Counted from the stretch's first letter, positions 19,568 through 30,016 are shown. The stretch is DNA of 64,000 bases from Chondrus crispus (GCF_000350225.1 NW_005179057.1:106285-170284), one strand, 5' to 3'. Notes: generated from the letters alone by a model not told the origin. Numbers and translations are program-made.

Positions 19568-22500
19568 ATGCGGGCACTGTCTCCAGTCCTAGACTCGGGG
19601 GCAGCGCCCAACCTCATCCATATACGCTGTGTGGCCGAGCCATGGCGCGCGGCCATCCGTCCGGTAAAGAGCGCACCGCTGGTGGACGCCTCCAATCGCT
19701 CAATGAGCGCCCTTGGACAGCTTACACTGTACGTCCGCATCGGAGATTTCACAGCCAGGGTCAAGTTTCTCGTGGTCACTCGCCTGGCTGTGGATTGTAT
19801 ATTAGGGACCACCTTTATAGACCAACATATCAAGGCAATTCTACCACCGCGACGGAGGGTTCTCTTCCATCATGCCCCCTCAGTCGCACTTACAGGCACG
19901 ACGCCATCCAAATTTACTCATAAGGAACACCGAACGGCAACAGAAAAATCGCCAAGAACCAAGCCGTTTCCGAGCAACACGCCGTCTCGGAAAATACGCA
20001 TGGTGCGGGGAATTACAATTCCCCCCATGACGCAAGCAACCGTACGGGTGGCGACGCCGGTCGCCGGGCTCTGCTTCTTACAGAACCATCCCCGCACGGC
20101 AGAGAAGAACCTGTCGCTTATGGCGCAGGGAGTCATGGATATAAGGCCAGACATTCTGTTTTCGGTAATAATGAGCAATTTTAGCCATAATGCGGTCCAT
20201 CTCCCCAAACACACCGTTATCGGACTCGCACTACCATCGCCGACCCACATCCTAACCCTTCAGCCAGCCACAGGAGTGGCTGAAGCTAAGGAGGGGGGAG
20301 GAAACAAAAATAATCTTCCCCCTACAGTACCCCCTTTGGGTACCGTACAGGATGAGGGACAAGACAAGTCCGATACGGAAGAAGAACAGGAGAGAACCGA
20401 CACGGATGAAGCCCCCCGATTGTGGACCAAGGATGTCCACATCGGTGAGGAAGACGGAGAGCTACGCCAAAAAATAGTAGCTATGCTCTCCGAATTCAAG
20501 GAGATGTGGAATGGCCGCCTCGGGAAGATTGGTGCCACCAAGCACCGCATCGACCTCAAGGCGGGGGCCAATCCCATCTACCAAGCTCCGTACCGGGCTG
20601 GTCCAACCGCACGGGAAAAGGAAAAAACCGAGGTGAACCGCATGCTGCGGGCCGGCGTCATCGAGCCGGCCACGGCAGAATGGGCCAGTCCTGTGGTCTT
20701 CGTACCCAAAAAGGACGGTACCATGCGGTTCTGTGTGGACTACCGGAAGCTAAACGCACTTACCATCCGGGATTCCTATCCCCTACCGCGAATGGATGAG
20801 TGCATTGACTCACTCGGCGACGCTAAAGTATTCACTACGCTTGATTGCAATAGTGGATACTGGCAAGTCGAAGTCGCCGAGGAGGACCGCGATAAGACGA
20901 CGTTCGCGTCGCACTGCGGTCTATACCGGTTTGTGCGGATGCCGTTCGGTTTAAAGAATGCCCCAGCCACTTTCCAAAGGGCTGTGGACATCATCCTCTC
21001 CCGAGTTAAATGGGAAACCGCATTGGTGTACTTGGATGACGTCATCGTGTACTCTAAATCCATTACGGAACACCTCGACCACGTTAGGGAGGTACTACAA
21101 CTGCTGTACACCGCCGGGGTATCGCTGAAGATATCGAAATGTACATTCTTCGACACTTCAGTGACGTACCTGGGGCATATAATCCGACCGGGACGGTTAG
21201 AGGTCGAGAGGCGCAACGTCATCGCTATCGAGCGGGCGCTACCTCCCTCTAACCAGACGGAATTACGCTCCTTCCTGGGGATGTGCAATGTCTACAGGCG
21301 GTTCGTCCCGAACTTCGCCAAAATTGCCGCTCCCCTCAATAGGAAGACGAGCAAGGATCACCCCTTCGAACTGGGAGTCCTATCCGATTCGGAATATGAG
21401 GCCTTTGCCGAGCTAAAGAAGAGGCTGGTCTCACCGCCCATTCTGGCTCTACCCCGTCACGGTTACAAGTACACACTCGACACGGACGCATGTGCGTACC
21501 AAGTGGGGTGTGCCCTGCTGCAAGACCAACCGAACGGAGATAAATTACCGATTGGCTACTGGAGCCGTAGTCTCACGGATGCTGAGAAGAATTACACGAC
21601 GACTGAGAAGGAGTGCCTTGCAGTCGTCTGGAGCATCCTGGCATTACGCCCTTACCTGTACGGTGCCACGTTCAATCTCCGAACGGACCATGAGGCCCTC
21701 CGGTGGGTCCTCAATTTGGCGGACAGCTCCGGACGGCTCGCCCGCTGGCGGTTACGCCTGGCGGAGTACGAATACGACGTACAATACCGGCCGGGTGTCA
21801 AACACCAATTGGCGGATGGGGTATCTCGCCTCCGGACGGACGAAGGGGAAACCGTCGCGGTAGACGACGAAGTCCCGTGCTTCGTCGTTCAAGTGTCAAG
21901 ACAGGAGCCTTACGTGGGGCCCGTCGATATTGACTGGGCCCCAGCTACCGAACGGAGTCCCGGGAATGCGCGAGAGAGACCCCAGGCCCTTGCCGTAACT
22001 CCCGAACAAACGGACGTATCGTCCCTGTCGGTTGAGGAATTTATCCAAGCACAGGCGGCGGACGAGTTCTGCATCCATGCCGCCCGAACCGTCGGAGAGC
22101 CAGACTCAAAGTATGACGTGGACCGTTACGGTTTCTTGGTGCGGAGGTCCCTTCTTGATGGGACACTGCAACGCGTCGTCCCGAAACGGTTAAGGGCCAA
22201 GGTGCTGTATTTGGCACACCACCCGAGGTTGGCCGGACACTCCGGTGGGACCAGGATGTACTATACCCTAAGAAGGGAGTACTATTGGCCCCACATGGCC
22301 AACGACGTGTACGCCACCGTACGGAACTGTCAATCGTGCTCTGCGACACGGGGCACGATTGTACGTCATCAAAAGGACATGAAACTATTCCCGGCGGCCG
22401 GACCCTTGGAGTTTGTCGCAATGGACCTCCTGGGTCCGTTGCCGAAGACCGCGCATGGGAATCAGTTCGTCCTTGTGATTACCGACCGGTTCTCTAAGCT

Positions 22501-23554
22501 CACTCGCAGCATCGCGCTTCGTACGACAACCGCAGCCGTGGTGGCTAACGCATTCCTGGACAACTGGGTGTACGTCTACGGAGCACCACAGTACGTCCTT
22601 ACCGATAACGGTCCGCAATTTGCGGCGAAGTTCTTCGACGCCGTGTGCGCATTGCTAGGCATACGTCACTATTTGACGACAGCCTACCACCCGCAAACTA
22701 ACGGTCAGACCGAACGGTTTAATAAGACCATCGTGCAGAGGCTCCGACATTATGTCGAGGAGCACCAGCGAGACTGGGACGAGTTCCTCCAGCCTCTGAC
22801 GTATGCTTATAACATACAAGTCCACCGGTCAACGGAGACTACTCCGTTTGACCTGGTGTTGACAAGACAACCGTCCGGATTAACCGTCGCGGGTACAGCG
22901 CCTCAGGCTGCGGGAGTCGCCCATGACGACCCACGTACTCCCGTACAGTACAAGCGGGCGACTCTTCGCAAGCTACGGGATGTCCTCGACCGTGCGCGGG
23001 TAAAGATGACCGCGGCCCAAAAGCGGTATAAGGAGAACTTCGATAAGAAAGTCCGATTCCGACCGGTAATACAGGAGGGCGACCAAGTCTACGTGGATCG
23101 CCCTCCCCGAGCCCTCCGAGCGGCTGAACGACGTGGCCGTGACGGACAGGGGCTTGGGACGGACGACATGTCCGTCAAGCTTTTACCGAAGACGGAAGGA
23201 CCCTTTCGGGTCCGCAAAGCCACGGACACGACTGTTACTGTGGAGCAAGACGGGCTTCCCGTACGAGTCAGTATTGACCGCGTCACGCGGATGCCAAGGG
23301 GCCCGGGGGACCGGACCATGCCTACAGGAGGCATAAGTGCCCCTTCCGAACGGATTAACCCTCCCCATGGGGACTGTGCTAATACCCCCGAGGAGTTCGT
23401 CGTCGAGCGTCTCGTAGCGCATCGCGACACCCCTACCGGCTTGGAATACAAAGTGAGGTGGTATGGCTACACCCCCGCGGATGATACATTCGAACCCGCG
23501 GAGGGCCTACCACAAGCCTTTATCGATCGGTATTGGCGAGCCTACCGAGCTTAG
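19568..23554 (+). CDS. Element 2 pol: protease, reverse transcriptase, RNase H, integrase, chromodomain
   Basis: One open frame of 1328 codons from the first ATG; the frame is open upstream to about 19350, so initiation is probably by frameshift rather than at 19568. Order: protease LDSGAAPNLI (19587), reverse transcriptase with YLDDVIVYSK (21030), RNase H with DTDAC (21480), H2C2 zinc finger HHPRLAGHSGG ... CQSC (22218-22350), integrase core with AMDLLG (D), LTDNGPQF (D) and NGQTERFNK (E), and a C-terminal chromodomain (23393-23550; VVERLVAHRD, YKVRWYGY, DTFEPAEG). The chromodomain marks it as a chromovirus, whose integrase typically targets histone-marked chromatin. All catalytic residues are present. 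Confidence 0.97.
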   Translation: MRALSPVLDSGAAPNLIHIRCVAEPWRAAIRPVKSAPLVDASNRSMSALGQLTLYVRIGDFTARVKFLVVTRLAVDCILGTTFIDQHIKAILPPRRRVLFHHAPSVALTGTTPSKFTHKEHRTATEKSPRTKPFPSNTPSRKIRMVRGITIPPMTQATVRVATPVAGLCFLQNHPRTAEKNLSLMAQGVMDIRPDILFSVIMSNFSHNAVHLPKHTVIGLALPSPTHILTLQPATGVAEAKEGGGNKNNLPPTVPPLGTVQDEGQDKSDTEEEQERTDTDEAPRLWTKDVHIGEEDGELRQKIVAMLSEFKEMWNGRLGKIGATKHRIDLKAGANPIYQAPYRAGPTAREKEKTEVNRMLRAGVIEPATAEWASPVVFVPKKDGTMRFCVDYRKLNALTIRDSYPLPRMDECIDSLGDAKVFTTLDCNSGYWQVEVAEEDRDKTTFASHCGLYRFVRMPFGLKNAPATFQRAVDIILSRVKWETALVYLDDVIVYSKSITEHLDHVREVLQLLYTAGVSLKISKCTFFDTSVTYLGHIIRPGRLEVERRNVIAIERALPPSNQTELRSFLGMCNVYRRFVPNFAKIAAPLNRKTSKDHPFELGVLSDSEYEAFAELKKRLVSPPILALPRHGYKYTLDTDACAYQVGCALLQDQPNGDKLPIGYWSRSLTDAEKNYTTTEKECLAVVWSILALRPYLYGATFNLRTDHEALRWVLNLADSSGRLARWRLRLAEYEYDVQYRPGVKHQLADGVSRLRTDEGETVAVDDEVPCFVVQVSRQEPYVGPVDIDWAPATERSPGNARERPQALAVTPEQTDVSSLSVEEFIQAQAADEFCIHAARTVGEPDSKYDVDRYGFLVRRSLLDGTLQRVVPKRLRAKVLYLAHHPRLAGHSGGTRMYYTLRREYYWPHMANDVYATVRNCQSCSATRGTIVRHQKDMKLFPAAGPLEFVAMDLLGPLPKTAHGNQFVLVITDRFSKLTRSIALRTTTAAVVANAFLDNWVYVYGAPQYVLTDNGPQFAAKFFDAVCALLGIRHYLTTAYHPQTNGQTERFNKTIVQRLRHYVEEHQRDWDEFLQPLTYAYNIQVHRSTETTPFDLVLTRQPSGLTVAGTAPQAAGVAHDDPRTPVQYKRATLRKLRDVLDRARVKMTAAQKRYKENFDKKVRFRPVIQEGDQVYVDRPPRALRAAERRGRDGQGLGTDDMSVKLLPKTEGPFRVRKATDTTVTVEQDGLPVRVSIDRVTRMPRGPGDRTMPTGGISAPSERINPPHGDCANTPEEFVVERLVAHRDTPTGLEYKVRWYGYTPADDTFEPAEGLPQAFIDRYWRAYRA

Positions 23555-26500
23555 TCCCGCTCGGTGGCGCAAGCTAAGAAGGGGGGTCTCCCGGATACTG
23601 TACCGGTTGAGACCACCCGCATGTAGAGCATGCGGGGGGCGGAAGCCGCCTACGGGACCGTCACTACCGCTCGGAACTATACGCACGACGATGGGTTTTG
23701 CACCCTCTAAACTACGGCTGGCGGTCGACTTCGTAACCTCCCCGAACTAAGGGCCTGAGTTACAAAATTGGCCAGCCCTCCGGGGAGGTGCCGTGTGTCA
23801 AATACTGTACACGCCGCCTATAAGGCGTGTAATCCGAAACGGTGAAGTCCAGGGACCTCAGGGGGATCGCCTAGGTCACTAGGTGTCCCCCGAGGTCGAC
23901 CATGGTCGACGATGGGGGGGTACGGCACGCCCGCGGTGCCCAAGATAAATACCGTCTCGGATACTTGCAGCGGCGGCGCGACCCCCGACACGTGGCAAAA
24001 ATTGCCAAGTGTCATTCCCGTACTGGTGCGGTGGCCTGCGGCAAAAATCCGGGGACCAAATTGTGAGGGGTGACACCGTTCGGTTCGGCAATTACGTCGA
24101 AGTTCGGGCTACGTTTGAGCCCCTAGCGGGCTCAATAAAAATCGTAACGCACCGCCGACAACGGCATCGTACTCCACGCGTCAAGCCGCTTCGGACAGTA
24201 TAAGGTCCGAAAAACGGTCAATGTCGACCCCGGCGGACCAGCCGGCAATTTCGGTCGACTTTGGGCTACGTTTTGACCCCTAGCGGGCTCAATAGAAATC
24301 GTAGCCCACGTCCGAGAACGGCATCGTGCTCACCGCGTCAAGCCGGACCCGGGGGTATCCACTCCGAAAAAGCGGTCATGGCGAGGTGTCAACCGATTTG
24401 GAAACGAGATCAGTTTTTATTGGTTTCTAGTGGTTTTTACAGTTTCCAAATCGGGGTTGTCGGCGAAATTGCTGGCGGCGCACTCGTACGCCCCCAACCG
24501 CCACGGAAAGGGACCGAGCGAGGCCAGAGGGGTCTCCCCGCAATCACGAGGGTCGAGACCTCCGCGTACTGTACGCGCCGGGGGAAAAGAGGGGCGTCGG
24601 AGTTGGAAAAATGGCCAGCCCTCCGGGGGGGTGCCGTGCAACGGTACGTTGGCACCGCTACCCCGGAGGAGCGCCTGCTTATGGGGAGGCGCTGTAGCCC
24701 TCCGGGTGGGGCCTGGGTCTGTACCTGGCGCCCCGCCAAGGCGGGGCGCAACCGAACGGTACCCTCCAGGGACCCCCGAGGGAGCGCCCAAGTCACTGAG
24801 CGCCCCCGGGGTCAGCCATGGATGATGGGGGGATGGGGACGAATTGCTGCGAAGCCATGCCGTCCACAAACCCAATCACCGCCACGGAATGGCCGGGGTA
24901 CAGTACATGTGGTTCACACAGTACTGTACCCGGTGGCCGTAGCCAATTAGGGCGCGCGGCGGCGTATGGGAGGCTGTTCGGAATGCCCCCGATTTGAGGG
25001 AACAGCCAATCGGAGCTCTTCAAAAAGGCAAAAAGCCACCCGCCGAACGGAAAAACCAGGCACGTTTTACTAAGAAAACCGCCGGTTTTGAAGCCAGAAC
25101 GACCCCCCGAACGGAAAATCAGGCATATTTTACTGAGAAAAAGGCCGATTTTACCGAGATGGAAAACGGAGCAGCACCGCTCCGGGGCAGCTTGCACTGC
25201 GTCTATTGACCCCTAAAGCGGTTGGTACTCCTACCTCCCGCGCTTGGGCGACTTAACGCGCCACGGTGCTTCGCCGGGCTCCCCGCGATGCTCGCGCCCA
25301 ATGACCACTTGACAGCCTCGGGTAGGCGCACACGAACTGTACCGACGGTCCACCGACGCTCGCGGAAGGCTGGTACCGGGCATGGGGGCCGCGCCGGCCC
25401 CGCGATTTCGCGGAGGAGCGGCCGCCTCAACACCGAGCCGCGAGGGCTCTCCGGATGAAATGTTTGCCGGAGCCAGCGGGCGGTGAGGGTGAGATCCTTT
25501 TGGCCCCCCCAAGGTGGGCGCAGACTGTACCGAATGGTTGGCTCCCCTCCTCCACGAGGACGAGGAAGCCAAAAGTGGTGATGCACCTACCCCGCAGCCT
25601 CGCGGAGGAGCGTCAGCTCCAACCCCAAACCAGGGGGGCCCTGAGGATGAGGAAGCGCCGCATTCGCTCAGGGTCCCCGCGGAAGCCGTGGTGGCCGCAT
25701 CGGCGCCACGGATGGGTGGAGCCCACGGCGGGGTGGTACTGTCCCGCGAGGGCGGTGGAATCAACGCCTCGATGGAAGGGAGAATGGCACAGCCGTCCCC
25801 ATAGGAGGCGATCCCTCGCCACCCGTTGTCGGCACGCGTGTCGCTGCAACTACCCTTCTCACCGACAAGGCCGCCTTCGCAGGAGACTGGCCCATCGCTG
25901 GGTCTTTCTCGATCTCCGTCGCCATCGGGGCCGCCTCAAGGGGGATTCTCCTCTAACTACCGGGGCGGACATCTGCGTAAAAGTCCTTACGGTATCTTCC
26001 GGGGGCGTGGGGCCAACCGAGCCCCACTCAGACCCTAGACCGTCGAAGATAATTATTCCCCGGTGTCACCGTTGGGAAATCCGTCCGCGGAGCATCTCCG
26101 GGGCAGCTACGGCACGCCCCGACATCCGCAGACGGTGGACAAGCTCGTGGCTCGGGAATACTGGACGGGCGATCTCCCAGAGATTCCAAGCCCTGTCGGT
26201 CCTCGGGACGCGGCTCCGGCGAGGTTTCTATTACCGTCGAGCCGTCGGCCCTGTCCAGCGGGTTGGGGGCAGCTGGCGTTACCGCCGCTGCTCTTAACCT
26301 ACCCACCGTTCAGACGAGCTACGGGAGTCTCTGCACGGGAATACTCCGGTGCTATCTCGACACGGGAAGGCGAGGCAGTCTCGCCCCAGCCCTCGACCGT
26401 GTTGCCGGCGCTGCCGTGGTCGGCACCGTCGGGTTTCCCCCTGTTCTTTGATCCGTTACCGGTACTGTACGGGTGAGAGAGGGTGATTAGGACCTGTCGA

Positions 26501-26802
26501 TCAAGAAGTCAGTGGGGATGGAATACGGTTAGTCGCGTCAGGAAGCAGGGATCGCAACCGCATGGAAATTAGCGCCCGGCTCACATGGCCAAGCGAAAAA
26601 CCGCCATGCTGCCCGACCGGGGCGCCGGCGCTTGCCCATGACGGAGAGGGTCCGCGCAGTGAGGTCGTCGGCTGCCAAGCGGCGGCTAGTACCGATTCGG
26701 AATGTTCGCGCCAAGGATGGCCGTGGTGGGAAGACTTGAAGTGGAAATGCAGTCTCCGGGACGGACGGCACGAGGACGTGCCGTCATTTAAGAAGGGGGG
26801 TT
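23555..26802 (+). other. Element 2 3' region between pol and 3' LTR (3.2 kb)
   Basis: Far longer than a usual gypsy 3' leader. It contains three diverged internal duplications: 23760/24604 (GGCCAGCCCTCCGGGG), 23847/24765 (TCCAGGGACC ... ATGG) and 24109/24263 (GGGCTACGTTTT, CCCTAGCGGGCTCAAT). Several frames of 90-180 codons exist on both strands (25231-25764 minus, 25514-25804 plus, 26063-26476 plus), all Pro/Gly/Ala-rich without motifs. It is not clear whether any is real or whether this is a decayed additional ORF. CCGAACGG motifs recur. Confidence 0.5.
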
Positions 26803-27402
26803 TGTGGTACAATTGCCAAGTGGCGCTACTGCACTAGGCGGGCGCCAGAGGCCTCGCCAAGTACAGTAGTAAGATGTTAACCGATACGGTGCATACGTGG
26901 CCAGCACGTGTAGATGTGGCCACGTGGGAGTCCACGTGTAGTTAGTGGCACCAGCTAGTGCAGGTGTACACGTGGTGCGCGACCGATCGGTGGGTTAGTA
27001 CAGTAGTCATTTTTAGTTACCGTAAGCTACAGTAAGCTGGCTACAGTATGTACAGCTACTGTAGTCCGTCCGGTGCCACCGCCCTACTAGGGGGTATAAG
27101 ATAGGGGGGCACCGGGCTGGAGGTAAACCGAGGGAAGCACGCCTCCCCTTACTTCCTACCCTAGTCCTTTACCGTACGGTTAAGTAAGTCCCGCAGGTTT
27201 CCAGCTCGCCACCGGTCGTACTGCTCTACACCCCAGTACGACTGCGCGTGTCCAGTGCGGTGTACCTCCCTTGTCCTGTGCTTCCTACCGTTCCGGATTA
27301 TTCTACCTGACGCTCCAGTGTAGCGGTCCCCCAAGCTCCCTCATTTTAGGTACAGCCTGTCCTTTTCCGTTTACGGTTTAGCGTCCCTACGGTTGTACCA
27401 CA
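26803..27402 (+). repeat. Element 2 3' LTR (600 bp)
   Basis: Complete LTR; it serves as the reference for the split 5' copy. It ends TTGTACCACA followed by the ACGTA duplicate at 27403-27407. Confidence 0.97.
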
Positions 27403-27838
27403 ACGTACTTATTTGCGAGTCTATCGTAGCAGATAGACTCAATATTCCAAGCATCATCCTCCACGTGATCATAAGCACGCTTATCGTCAATCGATTCAGT
27501 CAGCCCGACTCGGGAAAATTCATGTACCGAGACCCCGTGCTTTCCTCGCGCACTTAAGTGGATGACCACATGTCGACCGAAAAGGCGGAGCATTTCCCTT
27601 AAATCCAAGTCATACCTTGTCAGATTTGGTCCAACCCAAACATGGTACGGAAAACGAGGCGAAGCTTCTTCATTCTTCGACACCTTCATTACGTCCGTTC
27701 TTTGAGACAATAGCCACATTATCCTCTCACGAGCGTTGTGCTCTTCAACGGATACTCTCGCCGCCTTCGACGCGATATGTTGACGGGGCGCCTTGCCGCC
27801 AGTACTGCGGCGCGCGCCGTCTGCTTGGTTTTCGCCAT
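27403..27838 (-). pseudogene. ORF with histone H3-like N-terminal tail, N-terminal half
   Basis: Starts at ATG 27838 with MAKTKQTAR. After one GC unit is allowed for in a GCGCGCGC run (about 27811-27818), it continues RSTGGKAPRQHIASKAAR-V-S. About 21 of 28 positions match the canonical H3 tail: the K4, K14 and K23 positions are kept, K9 is Arg, K18 is Gln and K27 is Val. No histone fold follows. The frame runs through HNARERIMWLLSQRTD, FPYHVWVGPNL, LREMLRLFGRHV and AWNIESICYDRLANKYV to Element 2, and resumes at 12615. It lies antisense within Element 1, where integrase should be. It may be a captured host H3 fragment fused to an unknown protein, or an antisense accessory ORF. The H3 match is read directly; function is unknown. 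Confidence 0.7.
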
Positions 27839-28240
27839 CCTCGTCAGATCAGCTTTCTTGCAAGGGGCAGACCCGAGAATTTAAACCTCACCTGAGTCCG
27901 CCACACAAGCAATCAGCGATCTCTGAGACTGGAGGCAATTAGAACCTGACGCGTTGACAGGTTCTTCAAGAAAAAAAACGCAGGAACACCGAAGTTAGTT
28001 GTGTGAAAAGTAGAGAAGGTGGGTAGGATAATGATTGAAGTGACAGCTTACAGCGATGATGAGCTGTACACGTGTATACGTGGAGCGATTGGGGGATTGG
28101 TGTCGATGGTGACACTAAATTGTGTCAAATGAAATCGTCAAGGTCGAGCGCCGGTTCCCTGACTCAAGCCGATCACCAGGAGCAGCACCGGTCAGTATAT
28201 ATGTTGCCCCTGCCCGGGTATGGGGCTGGGGAGGGGGTCG
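27839..28240. other. Element 1 3' segment with polypurine tract
   Basis: Contains a short hairpin (AGAACCTG/CAGGTTCT, about 27950-27975) near the start of the antisense insert. Just before the 3' LTR a G-rich purine tract (GGGGCTGGGGAGGGGG, about 28222-28237) serves as polypurine tract. No clear gene; where the antisense insert ends and Element 1 resumes is not decided. Confidence 0.5.
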
Positions 28241-28562
28241 TGTGGGGGAGATTTTGGGTACTGTACAGGGTACAGTACCCAGGAGTGGCCCCAGGACCAA
28301 AGCCTTCAAAAGATGATTTTATTGGTCTACGTGTACGCCAGGTGTACACGTGGACAATCTCCCTTTGAAGGGCGGCGGTCCTGGGAAGTGGAAGATGCAG
28401 GCCGCCCCTCTATAAGAGAAAGGGGCGCGCCGCGACACCCCGCGACAGGGGGGACAACAGAAAAAAAAAACAACAACACCGGGACCGACCCCCCCTCTTG
28501 AAATAAACATCTCGCTTTTCTCTCTCCCCTACGCGCGCAGCCCCCTTTTTTAGCTGTCAACA
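28241..28562 (+). repeat. Element 1 3' LTR (322 bp)
   Basis: Matches 8082-8397 with four substitutions and a 6-bp insertion in the A-rich tract (AACAACAAC). Followed by TGTGG (28563-28567). Confidence 0.97.
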
Positions 28563-28567
28563 TGTGG

Positions 28568-28603
28568 TCATGATCTCTACAGTGCGGATGGATTTGTCGA
28601 AAA
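28568..28603 (-). mobile_element. Harbinger copy 1, 5' terminus displaced 20 kb
   Basis: TCATGATCTCTACAGTGCGG ... AAAAGGCC matches the terminus of copy 2 (revcomp of 36922-36962) and joins 8081 once Element 1 is removed. The ends diverge after GGCCTA. Confidence 0.9.
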
Positions 28604-29390
28604 GGCCTACTGTAGGGATTTGGCGTGGACGCAAATGCGCCTGCGTGGACGACCGAATTTCGGGGACCTTGATTTCGTGTCGGTATTCAACGGTTCCGTT
28701 TTTGGGTCCGATTTCAAAACCCACAAATGCATGCAAATCCTCGTCGAGCACGGCCCCCCGCATCTTCTCCTCGGACACGGGCCCGCGCGTGCCGGGCCCC
28801 TGCGCCTCCTCGGCGTCGTTCTTGTCCTTCATGGCGCGCCCGTAGAACGACCGCGCCCGGTCGCGCGAGAACGTGCACGCGGGCGGCGTCTGCTTGTCGC
28901 TGAGCACACGCTCGCCTGCGAACGGCGCTGCTCTGCACGCCGCGGCCGCACCCTCGGGCGCCCCGACGCCGGTGGCGGTCTCGTCGGTGGGCGTGTCGCG
29001 CGCGTCCGCGACAGGCTCCTCCGGCGCTATTTGAAGCACGGTGACGTGCGCGTCGAAGCGCAGCGAGTTGGGGCGGTTTTGCATGTCGCGCATGCGGTGG
29101 AGCGGCGGGTCGTCGGCGGGTTTCGGCGGAGCGGCGGCGACGGGGGTGTCGGAAGGGTCGGCCGGTCGAGAGTTAGTGGCAAGGGGTCTGTGCTGCTGGC
29201 GCGGCCGGAGCTAGCGACGCTGTGGACGCGGGAGAAGTCGCTGCGCCAGACGGAGGAGCCGGAGGCCGGACTGTCGGTGTCGGCGTCGGAGGCGAAGGCG
29301 GGATCGAAGGCGCCGACGCAAACGGGGTCCGTGATGGTCTGGGAGAAGTGGTCGGGCGTGGGCGACGGCGGCGGGCGGCGCAAAAGTCAT
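28604..29390 (-). pseudogene. host coding fragment, unknown, truncated at the Harbinger insertion
   Basis: Minus-strand frame with strong GC at third positions. An upstream segment (SQTITDPVCVGAFDPAF, WRSDFSRVHSV) shifts frame near 29190 into one that runs through PADDPPLHRMRDMQNRPNSL, ACTFSRDRARSFYGRAMK and VLDEDLHAFVGFEIGPKNG to IPT at the transposon end. No family recognised. It lies on the same strand as the SAP-domain gene on the other side of the nested insertions (6204-4581), so it may be the 5' part of that gene. No start codon was found in the upstream frame. Confidence 0.4.
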
Positions 29391-30016
29391 GCCCATCGGT
29401 CCACTACAGTACTAACCCTGTGGCGGATCAAGGTTGATACTGGTGCCAACTTAAGCACACTAGCTTCTCTTTTTTTACCGCAGTCTGTTTACACATTCAA
29501 GCCTTACGCCAACCAACAAAAATCTGTCCACAATCTCAAGACCAACAAACGAATAACAAAAGCTCTCTTCAATTGCTTTCAAGATGTATATTTCTGTTCT
29601 CAGGCGCTCAGAAACACAGTACCTCCCGTTTGCAGGCATTTCTTCTCGATTTAGCTTTCGCATAGCTGCAAGTCAACTGAAAGGCTTAGAATATGTTGCC
29701 TCCCTGGCAAGATAAGTCTACTGAAAACGGGAGCCAGACTATAATTCAGTGCGGTACTTTTCTCAAGGTTGTACCCACGTCTGCAGCAGATTACGATTCT
29801 GAATGTAAATCGGGGCTCATATTTACTAGGTCGTAGCTCGAAATGGGTTGAGGGTGGCTAATGGTAGATATACAGTGGTGAGAGACCAGACAATTCAAGA
29901 AAGAAGAAAAACGTCCACTTCAGCCCGTCTCTACTTGTCTGTACTCAACGAGTTCCTGCCTCTTGAATTCCTGCATCTTGAAAACTTTTCTCTTTACACA
30001 ACCCCAAGTGAGATAT

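Larger units (their letters stand above)
12616..27402 (+). mobile_element. Ty3/gypsy chromovirus, Element 2, inserted into the H3-tail ORF
   Basis: 600-bp LTRs with inverted ends (TGTGGTACAA ... TTGTACCACA) and ACGTA duplications. The 5' LTR is split by copia Element 3. Four differences in 600 bp between the LTRs make it younger than Element 1. It encodes gag, then a long intact pol with a terminal chromodomain, and carries an unusually long 3.2-kb stretch between pol and the 3' LTR. A purine tract (AAGAAGGGGGG, about 26790-26800) precedes the 3' LTR. It is the best-preserved retroelement in the window. Confidence 0.95.
8082..28562 (+). mobile_element. Ty3/gypsy LTR retrotransposon, Element 1 (carries nested insertions)
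   Basis: LTR copies at 8082-8397 and 28241-28562 start TGTG and end CAACA, flanked by TGTGG duplications, so they belong to one insertion into the Harbinger element. Its own sequence is 8082 to about 12126 (gag, protease, reverse transcriptase, RNase H, start of integrase) and roughly 28000-28562. Between these lie the antisense H3-tail ORF and Element 2. The LTRs differ at four aligned positions plus one 6-bp indel in an A/CAA tract, indicating a fairly recent insertion. Confidence 0.92.
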
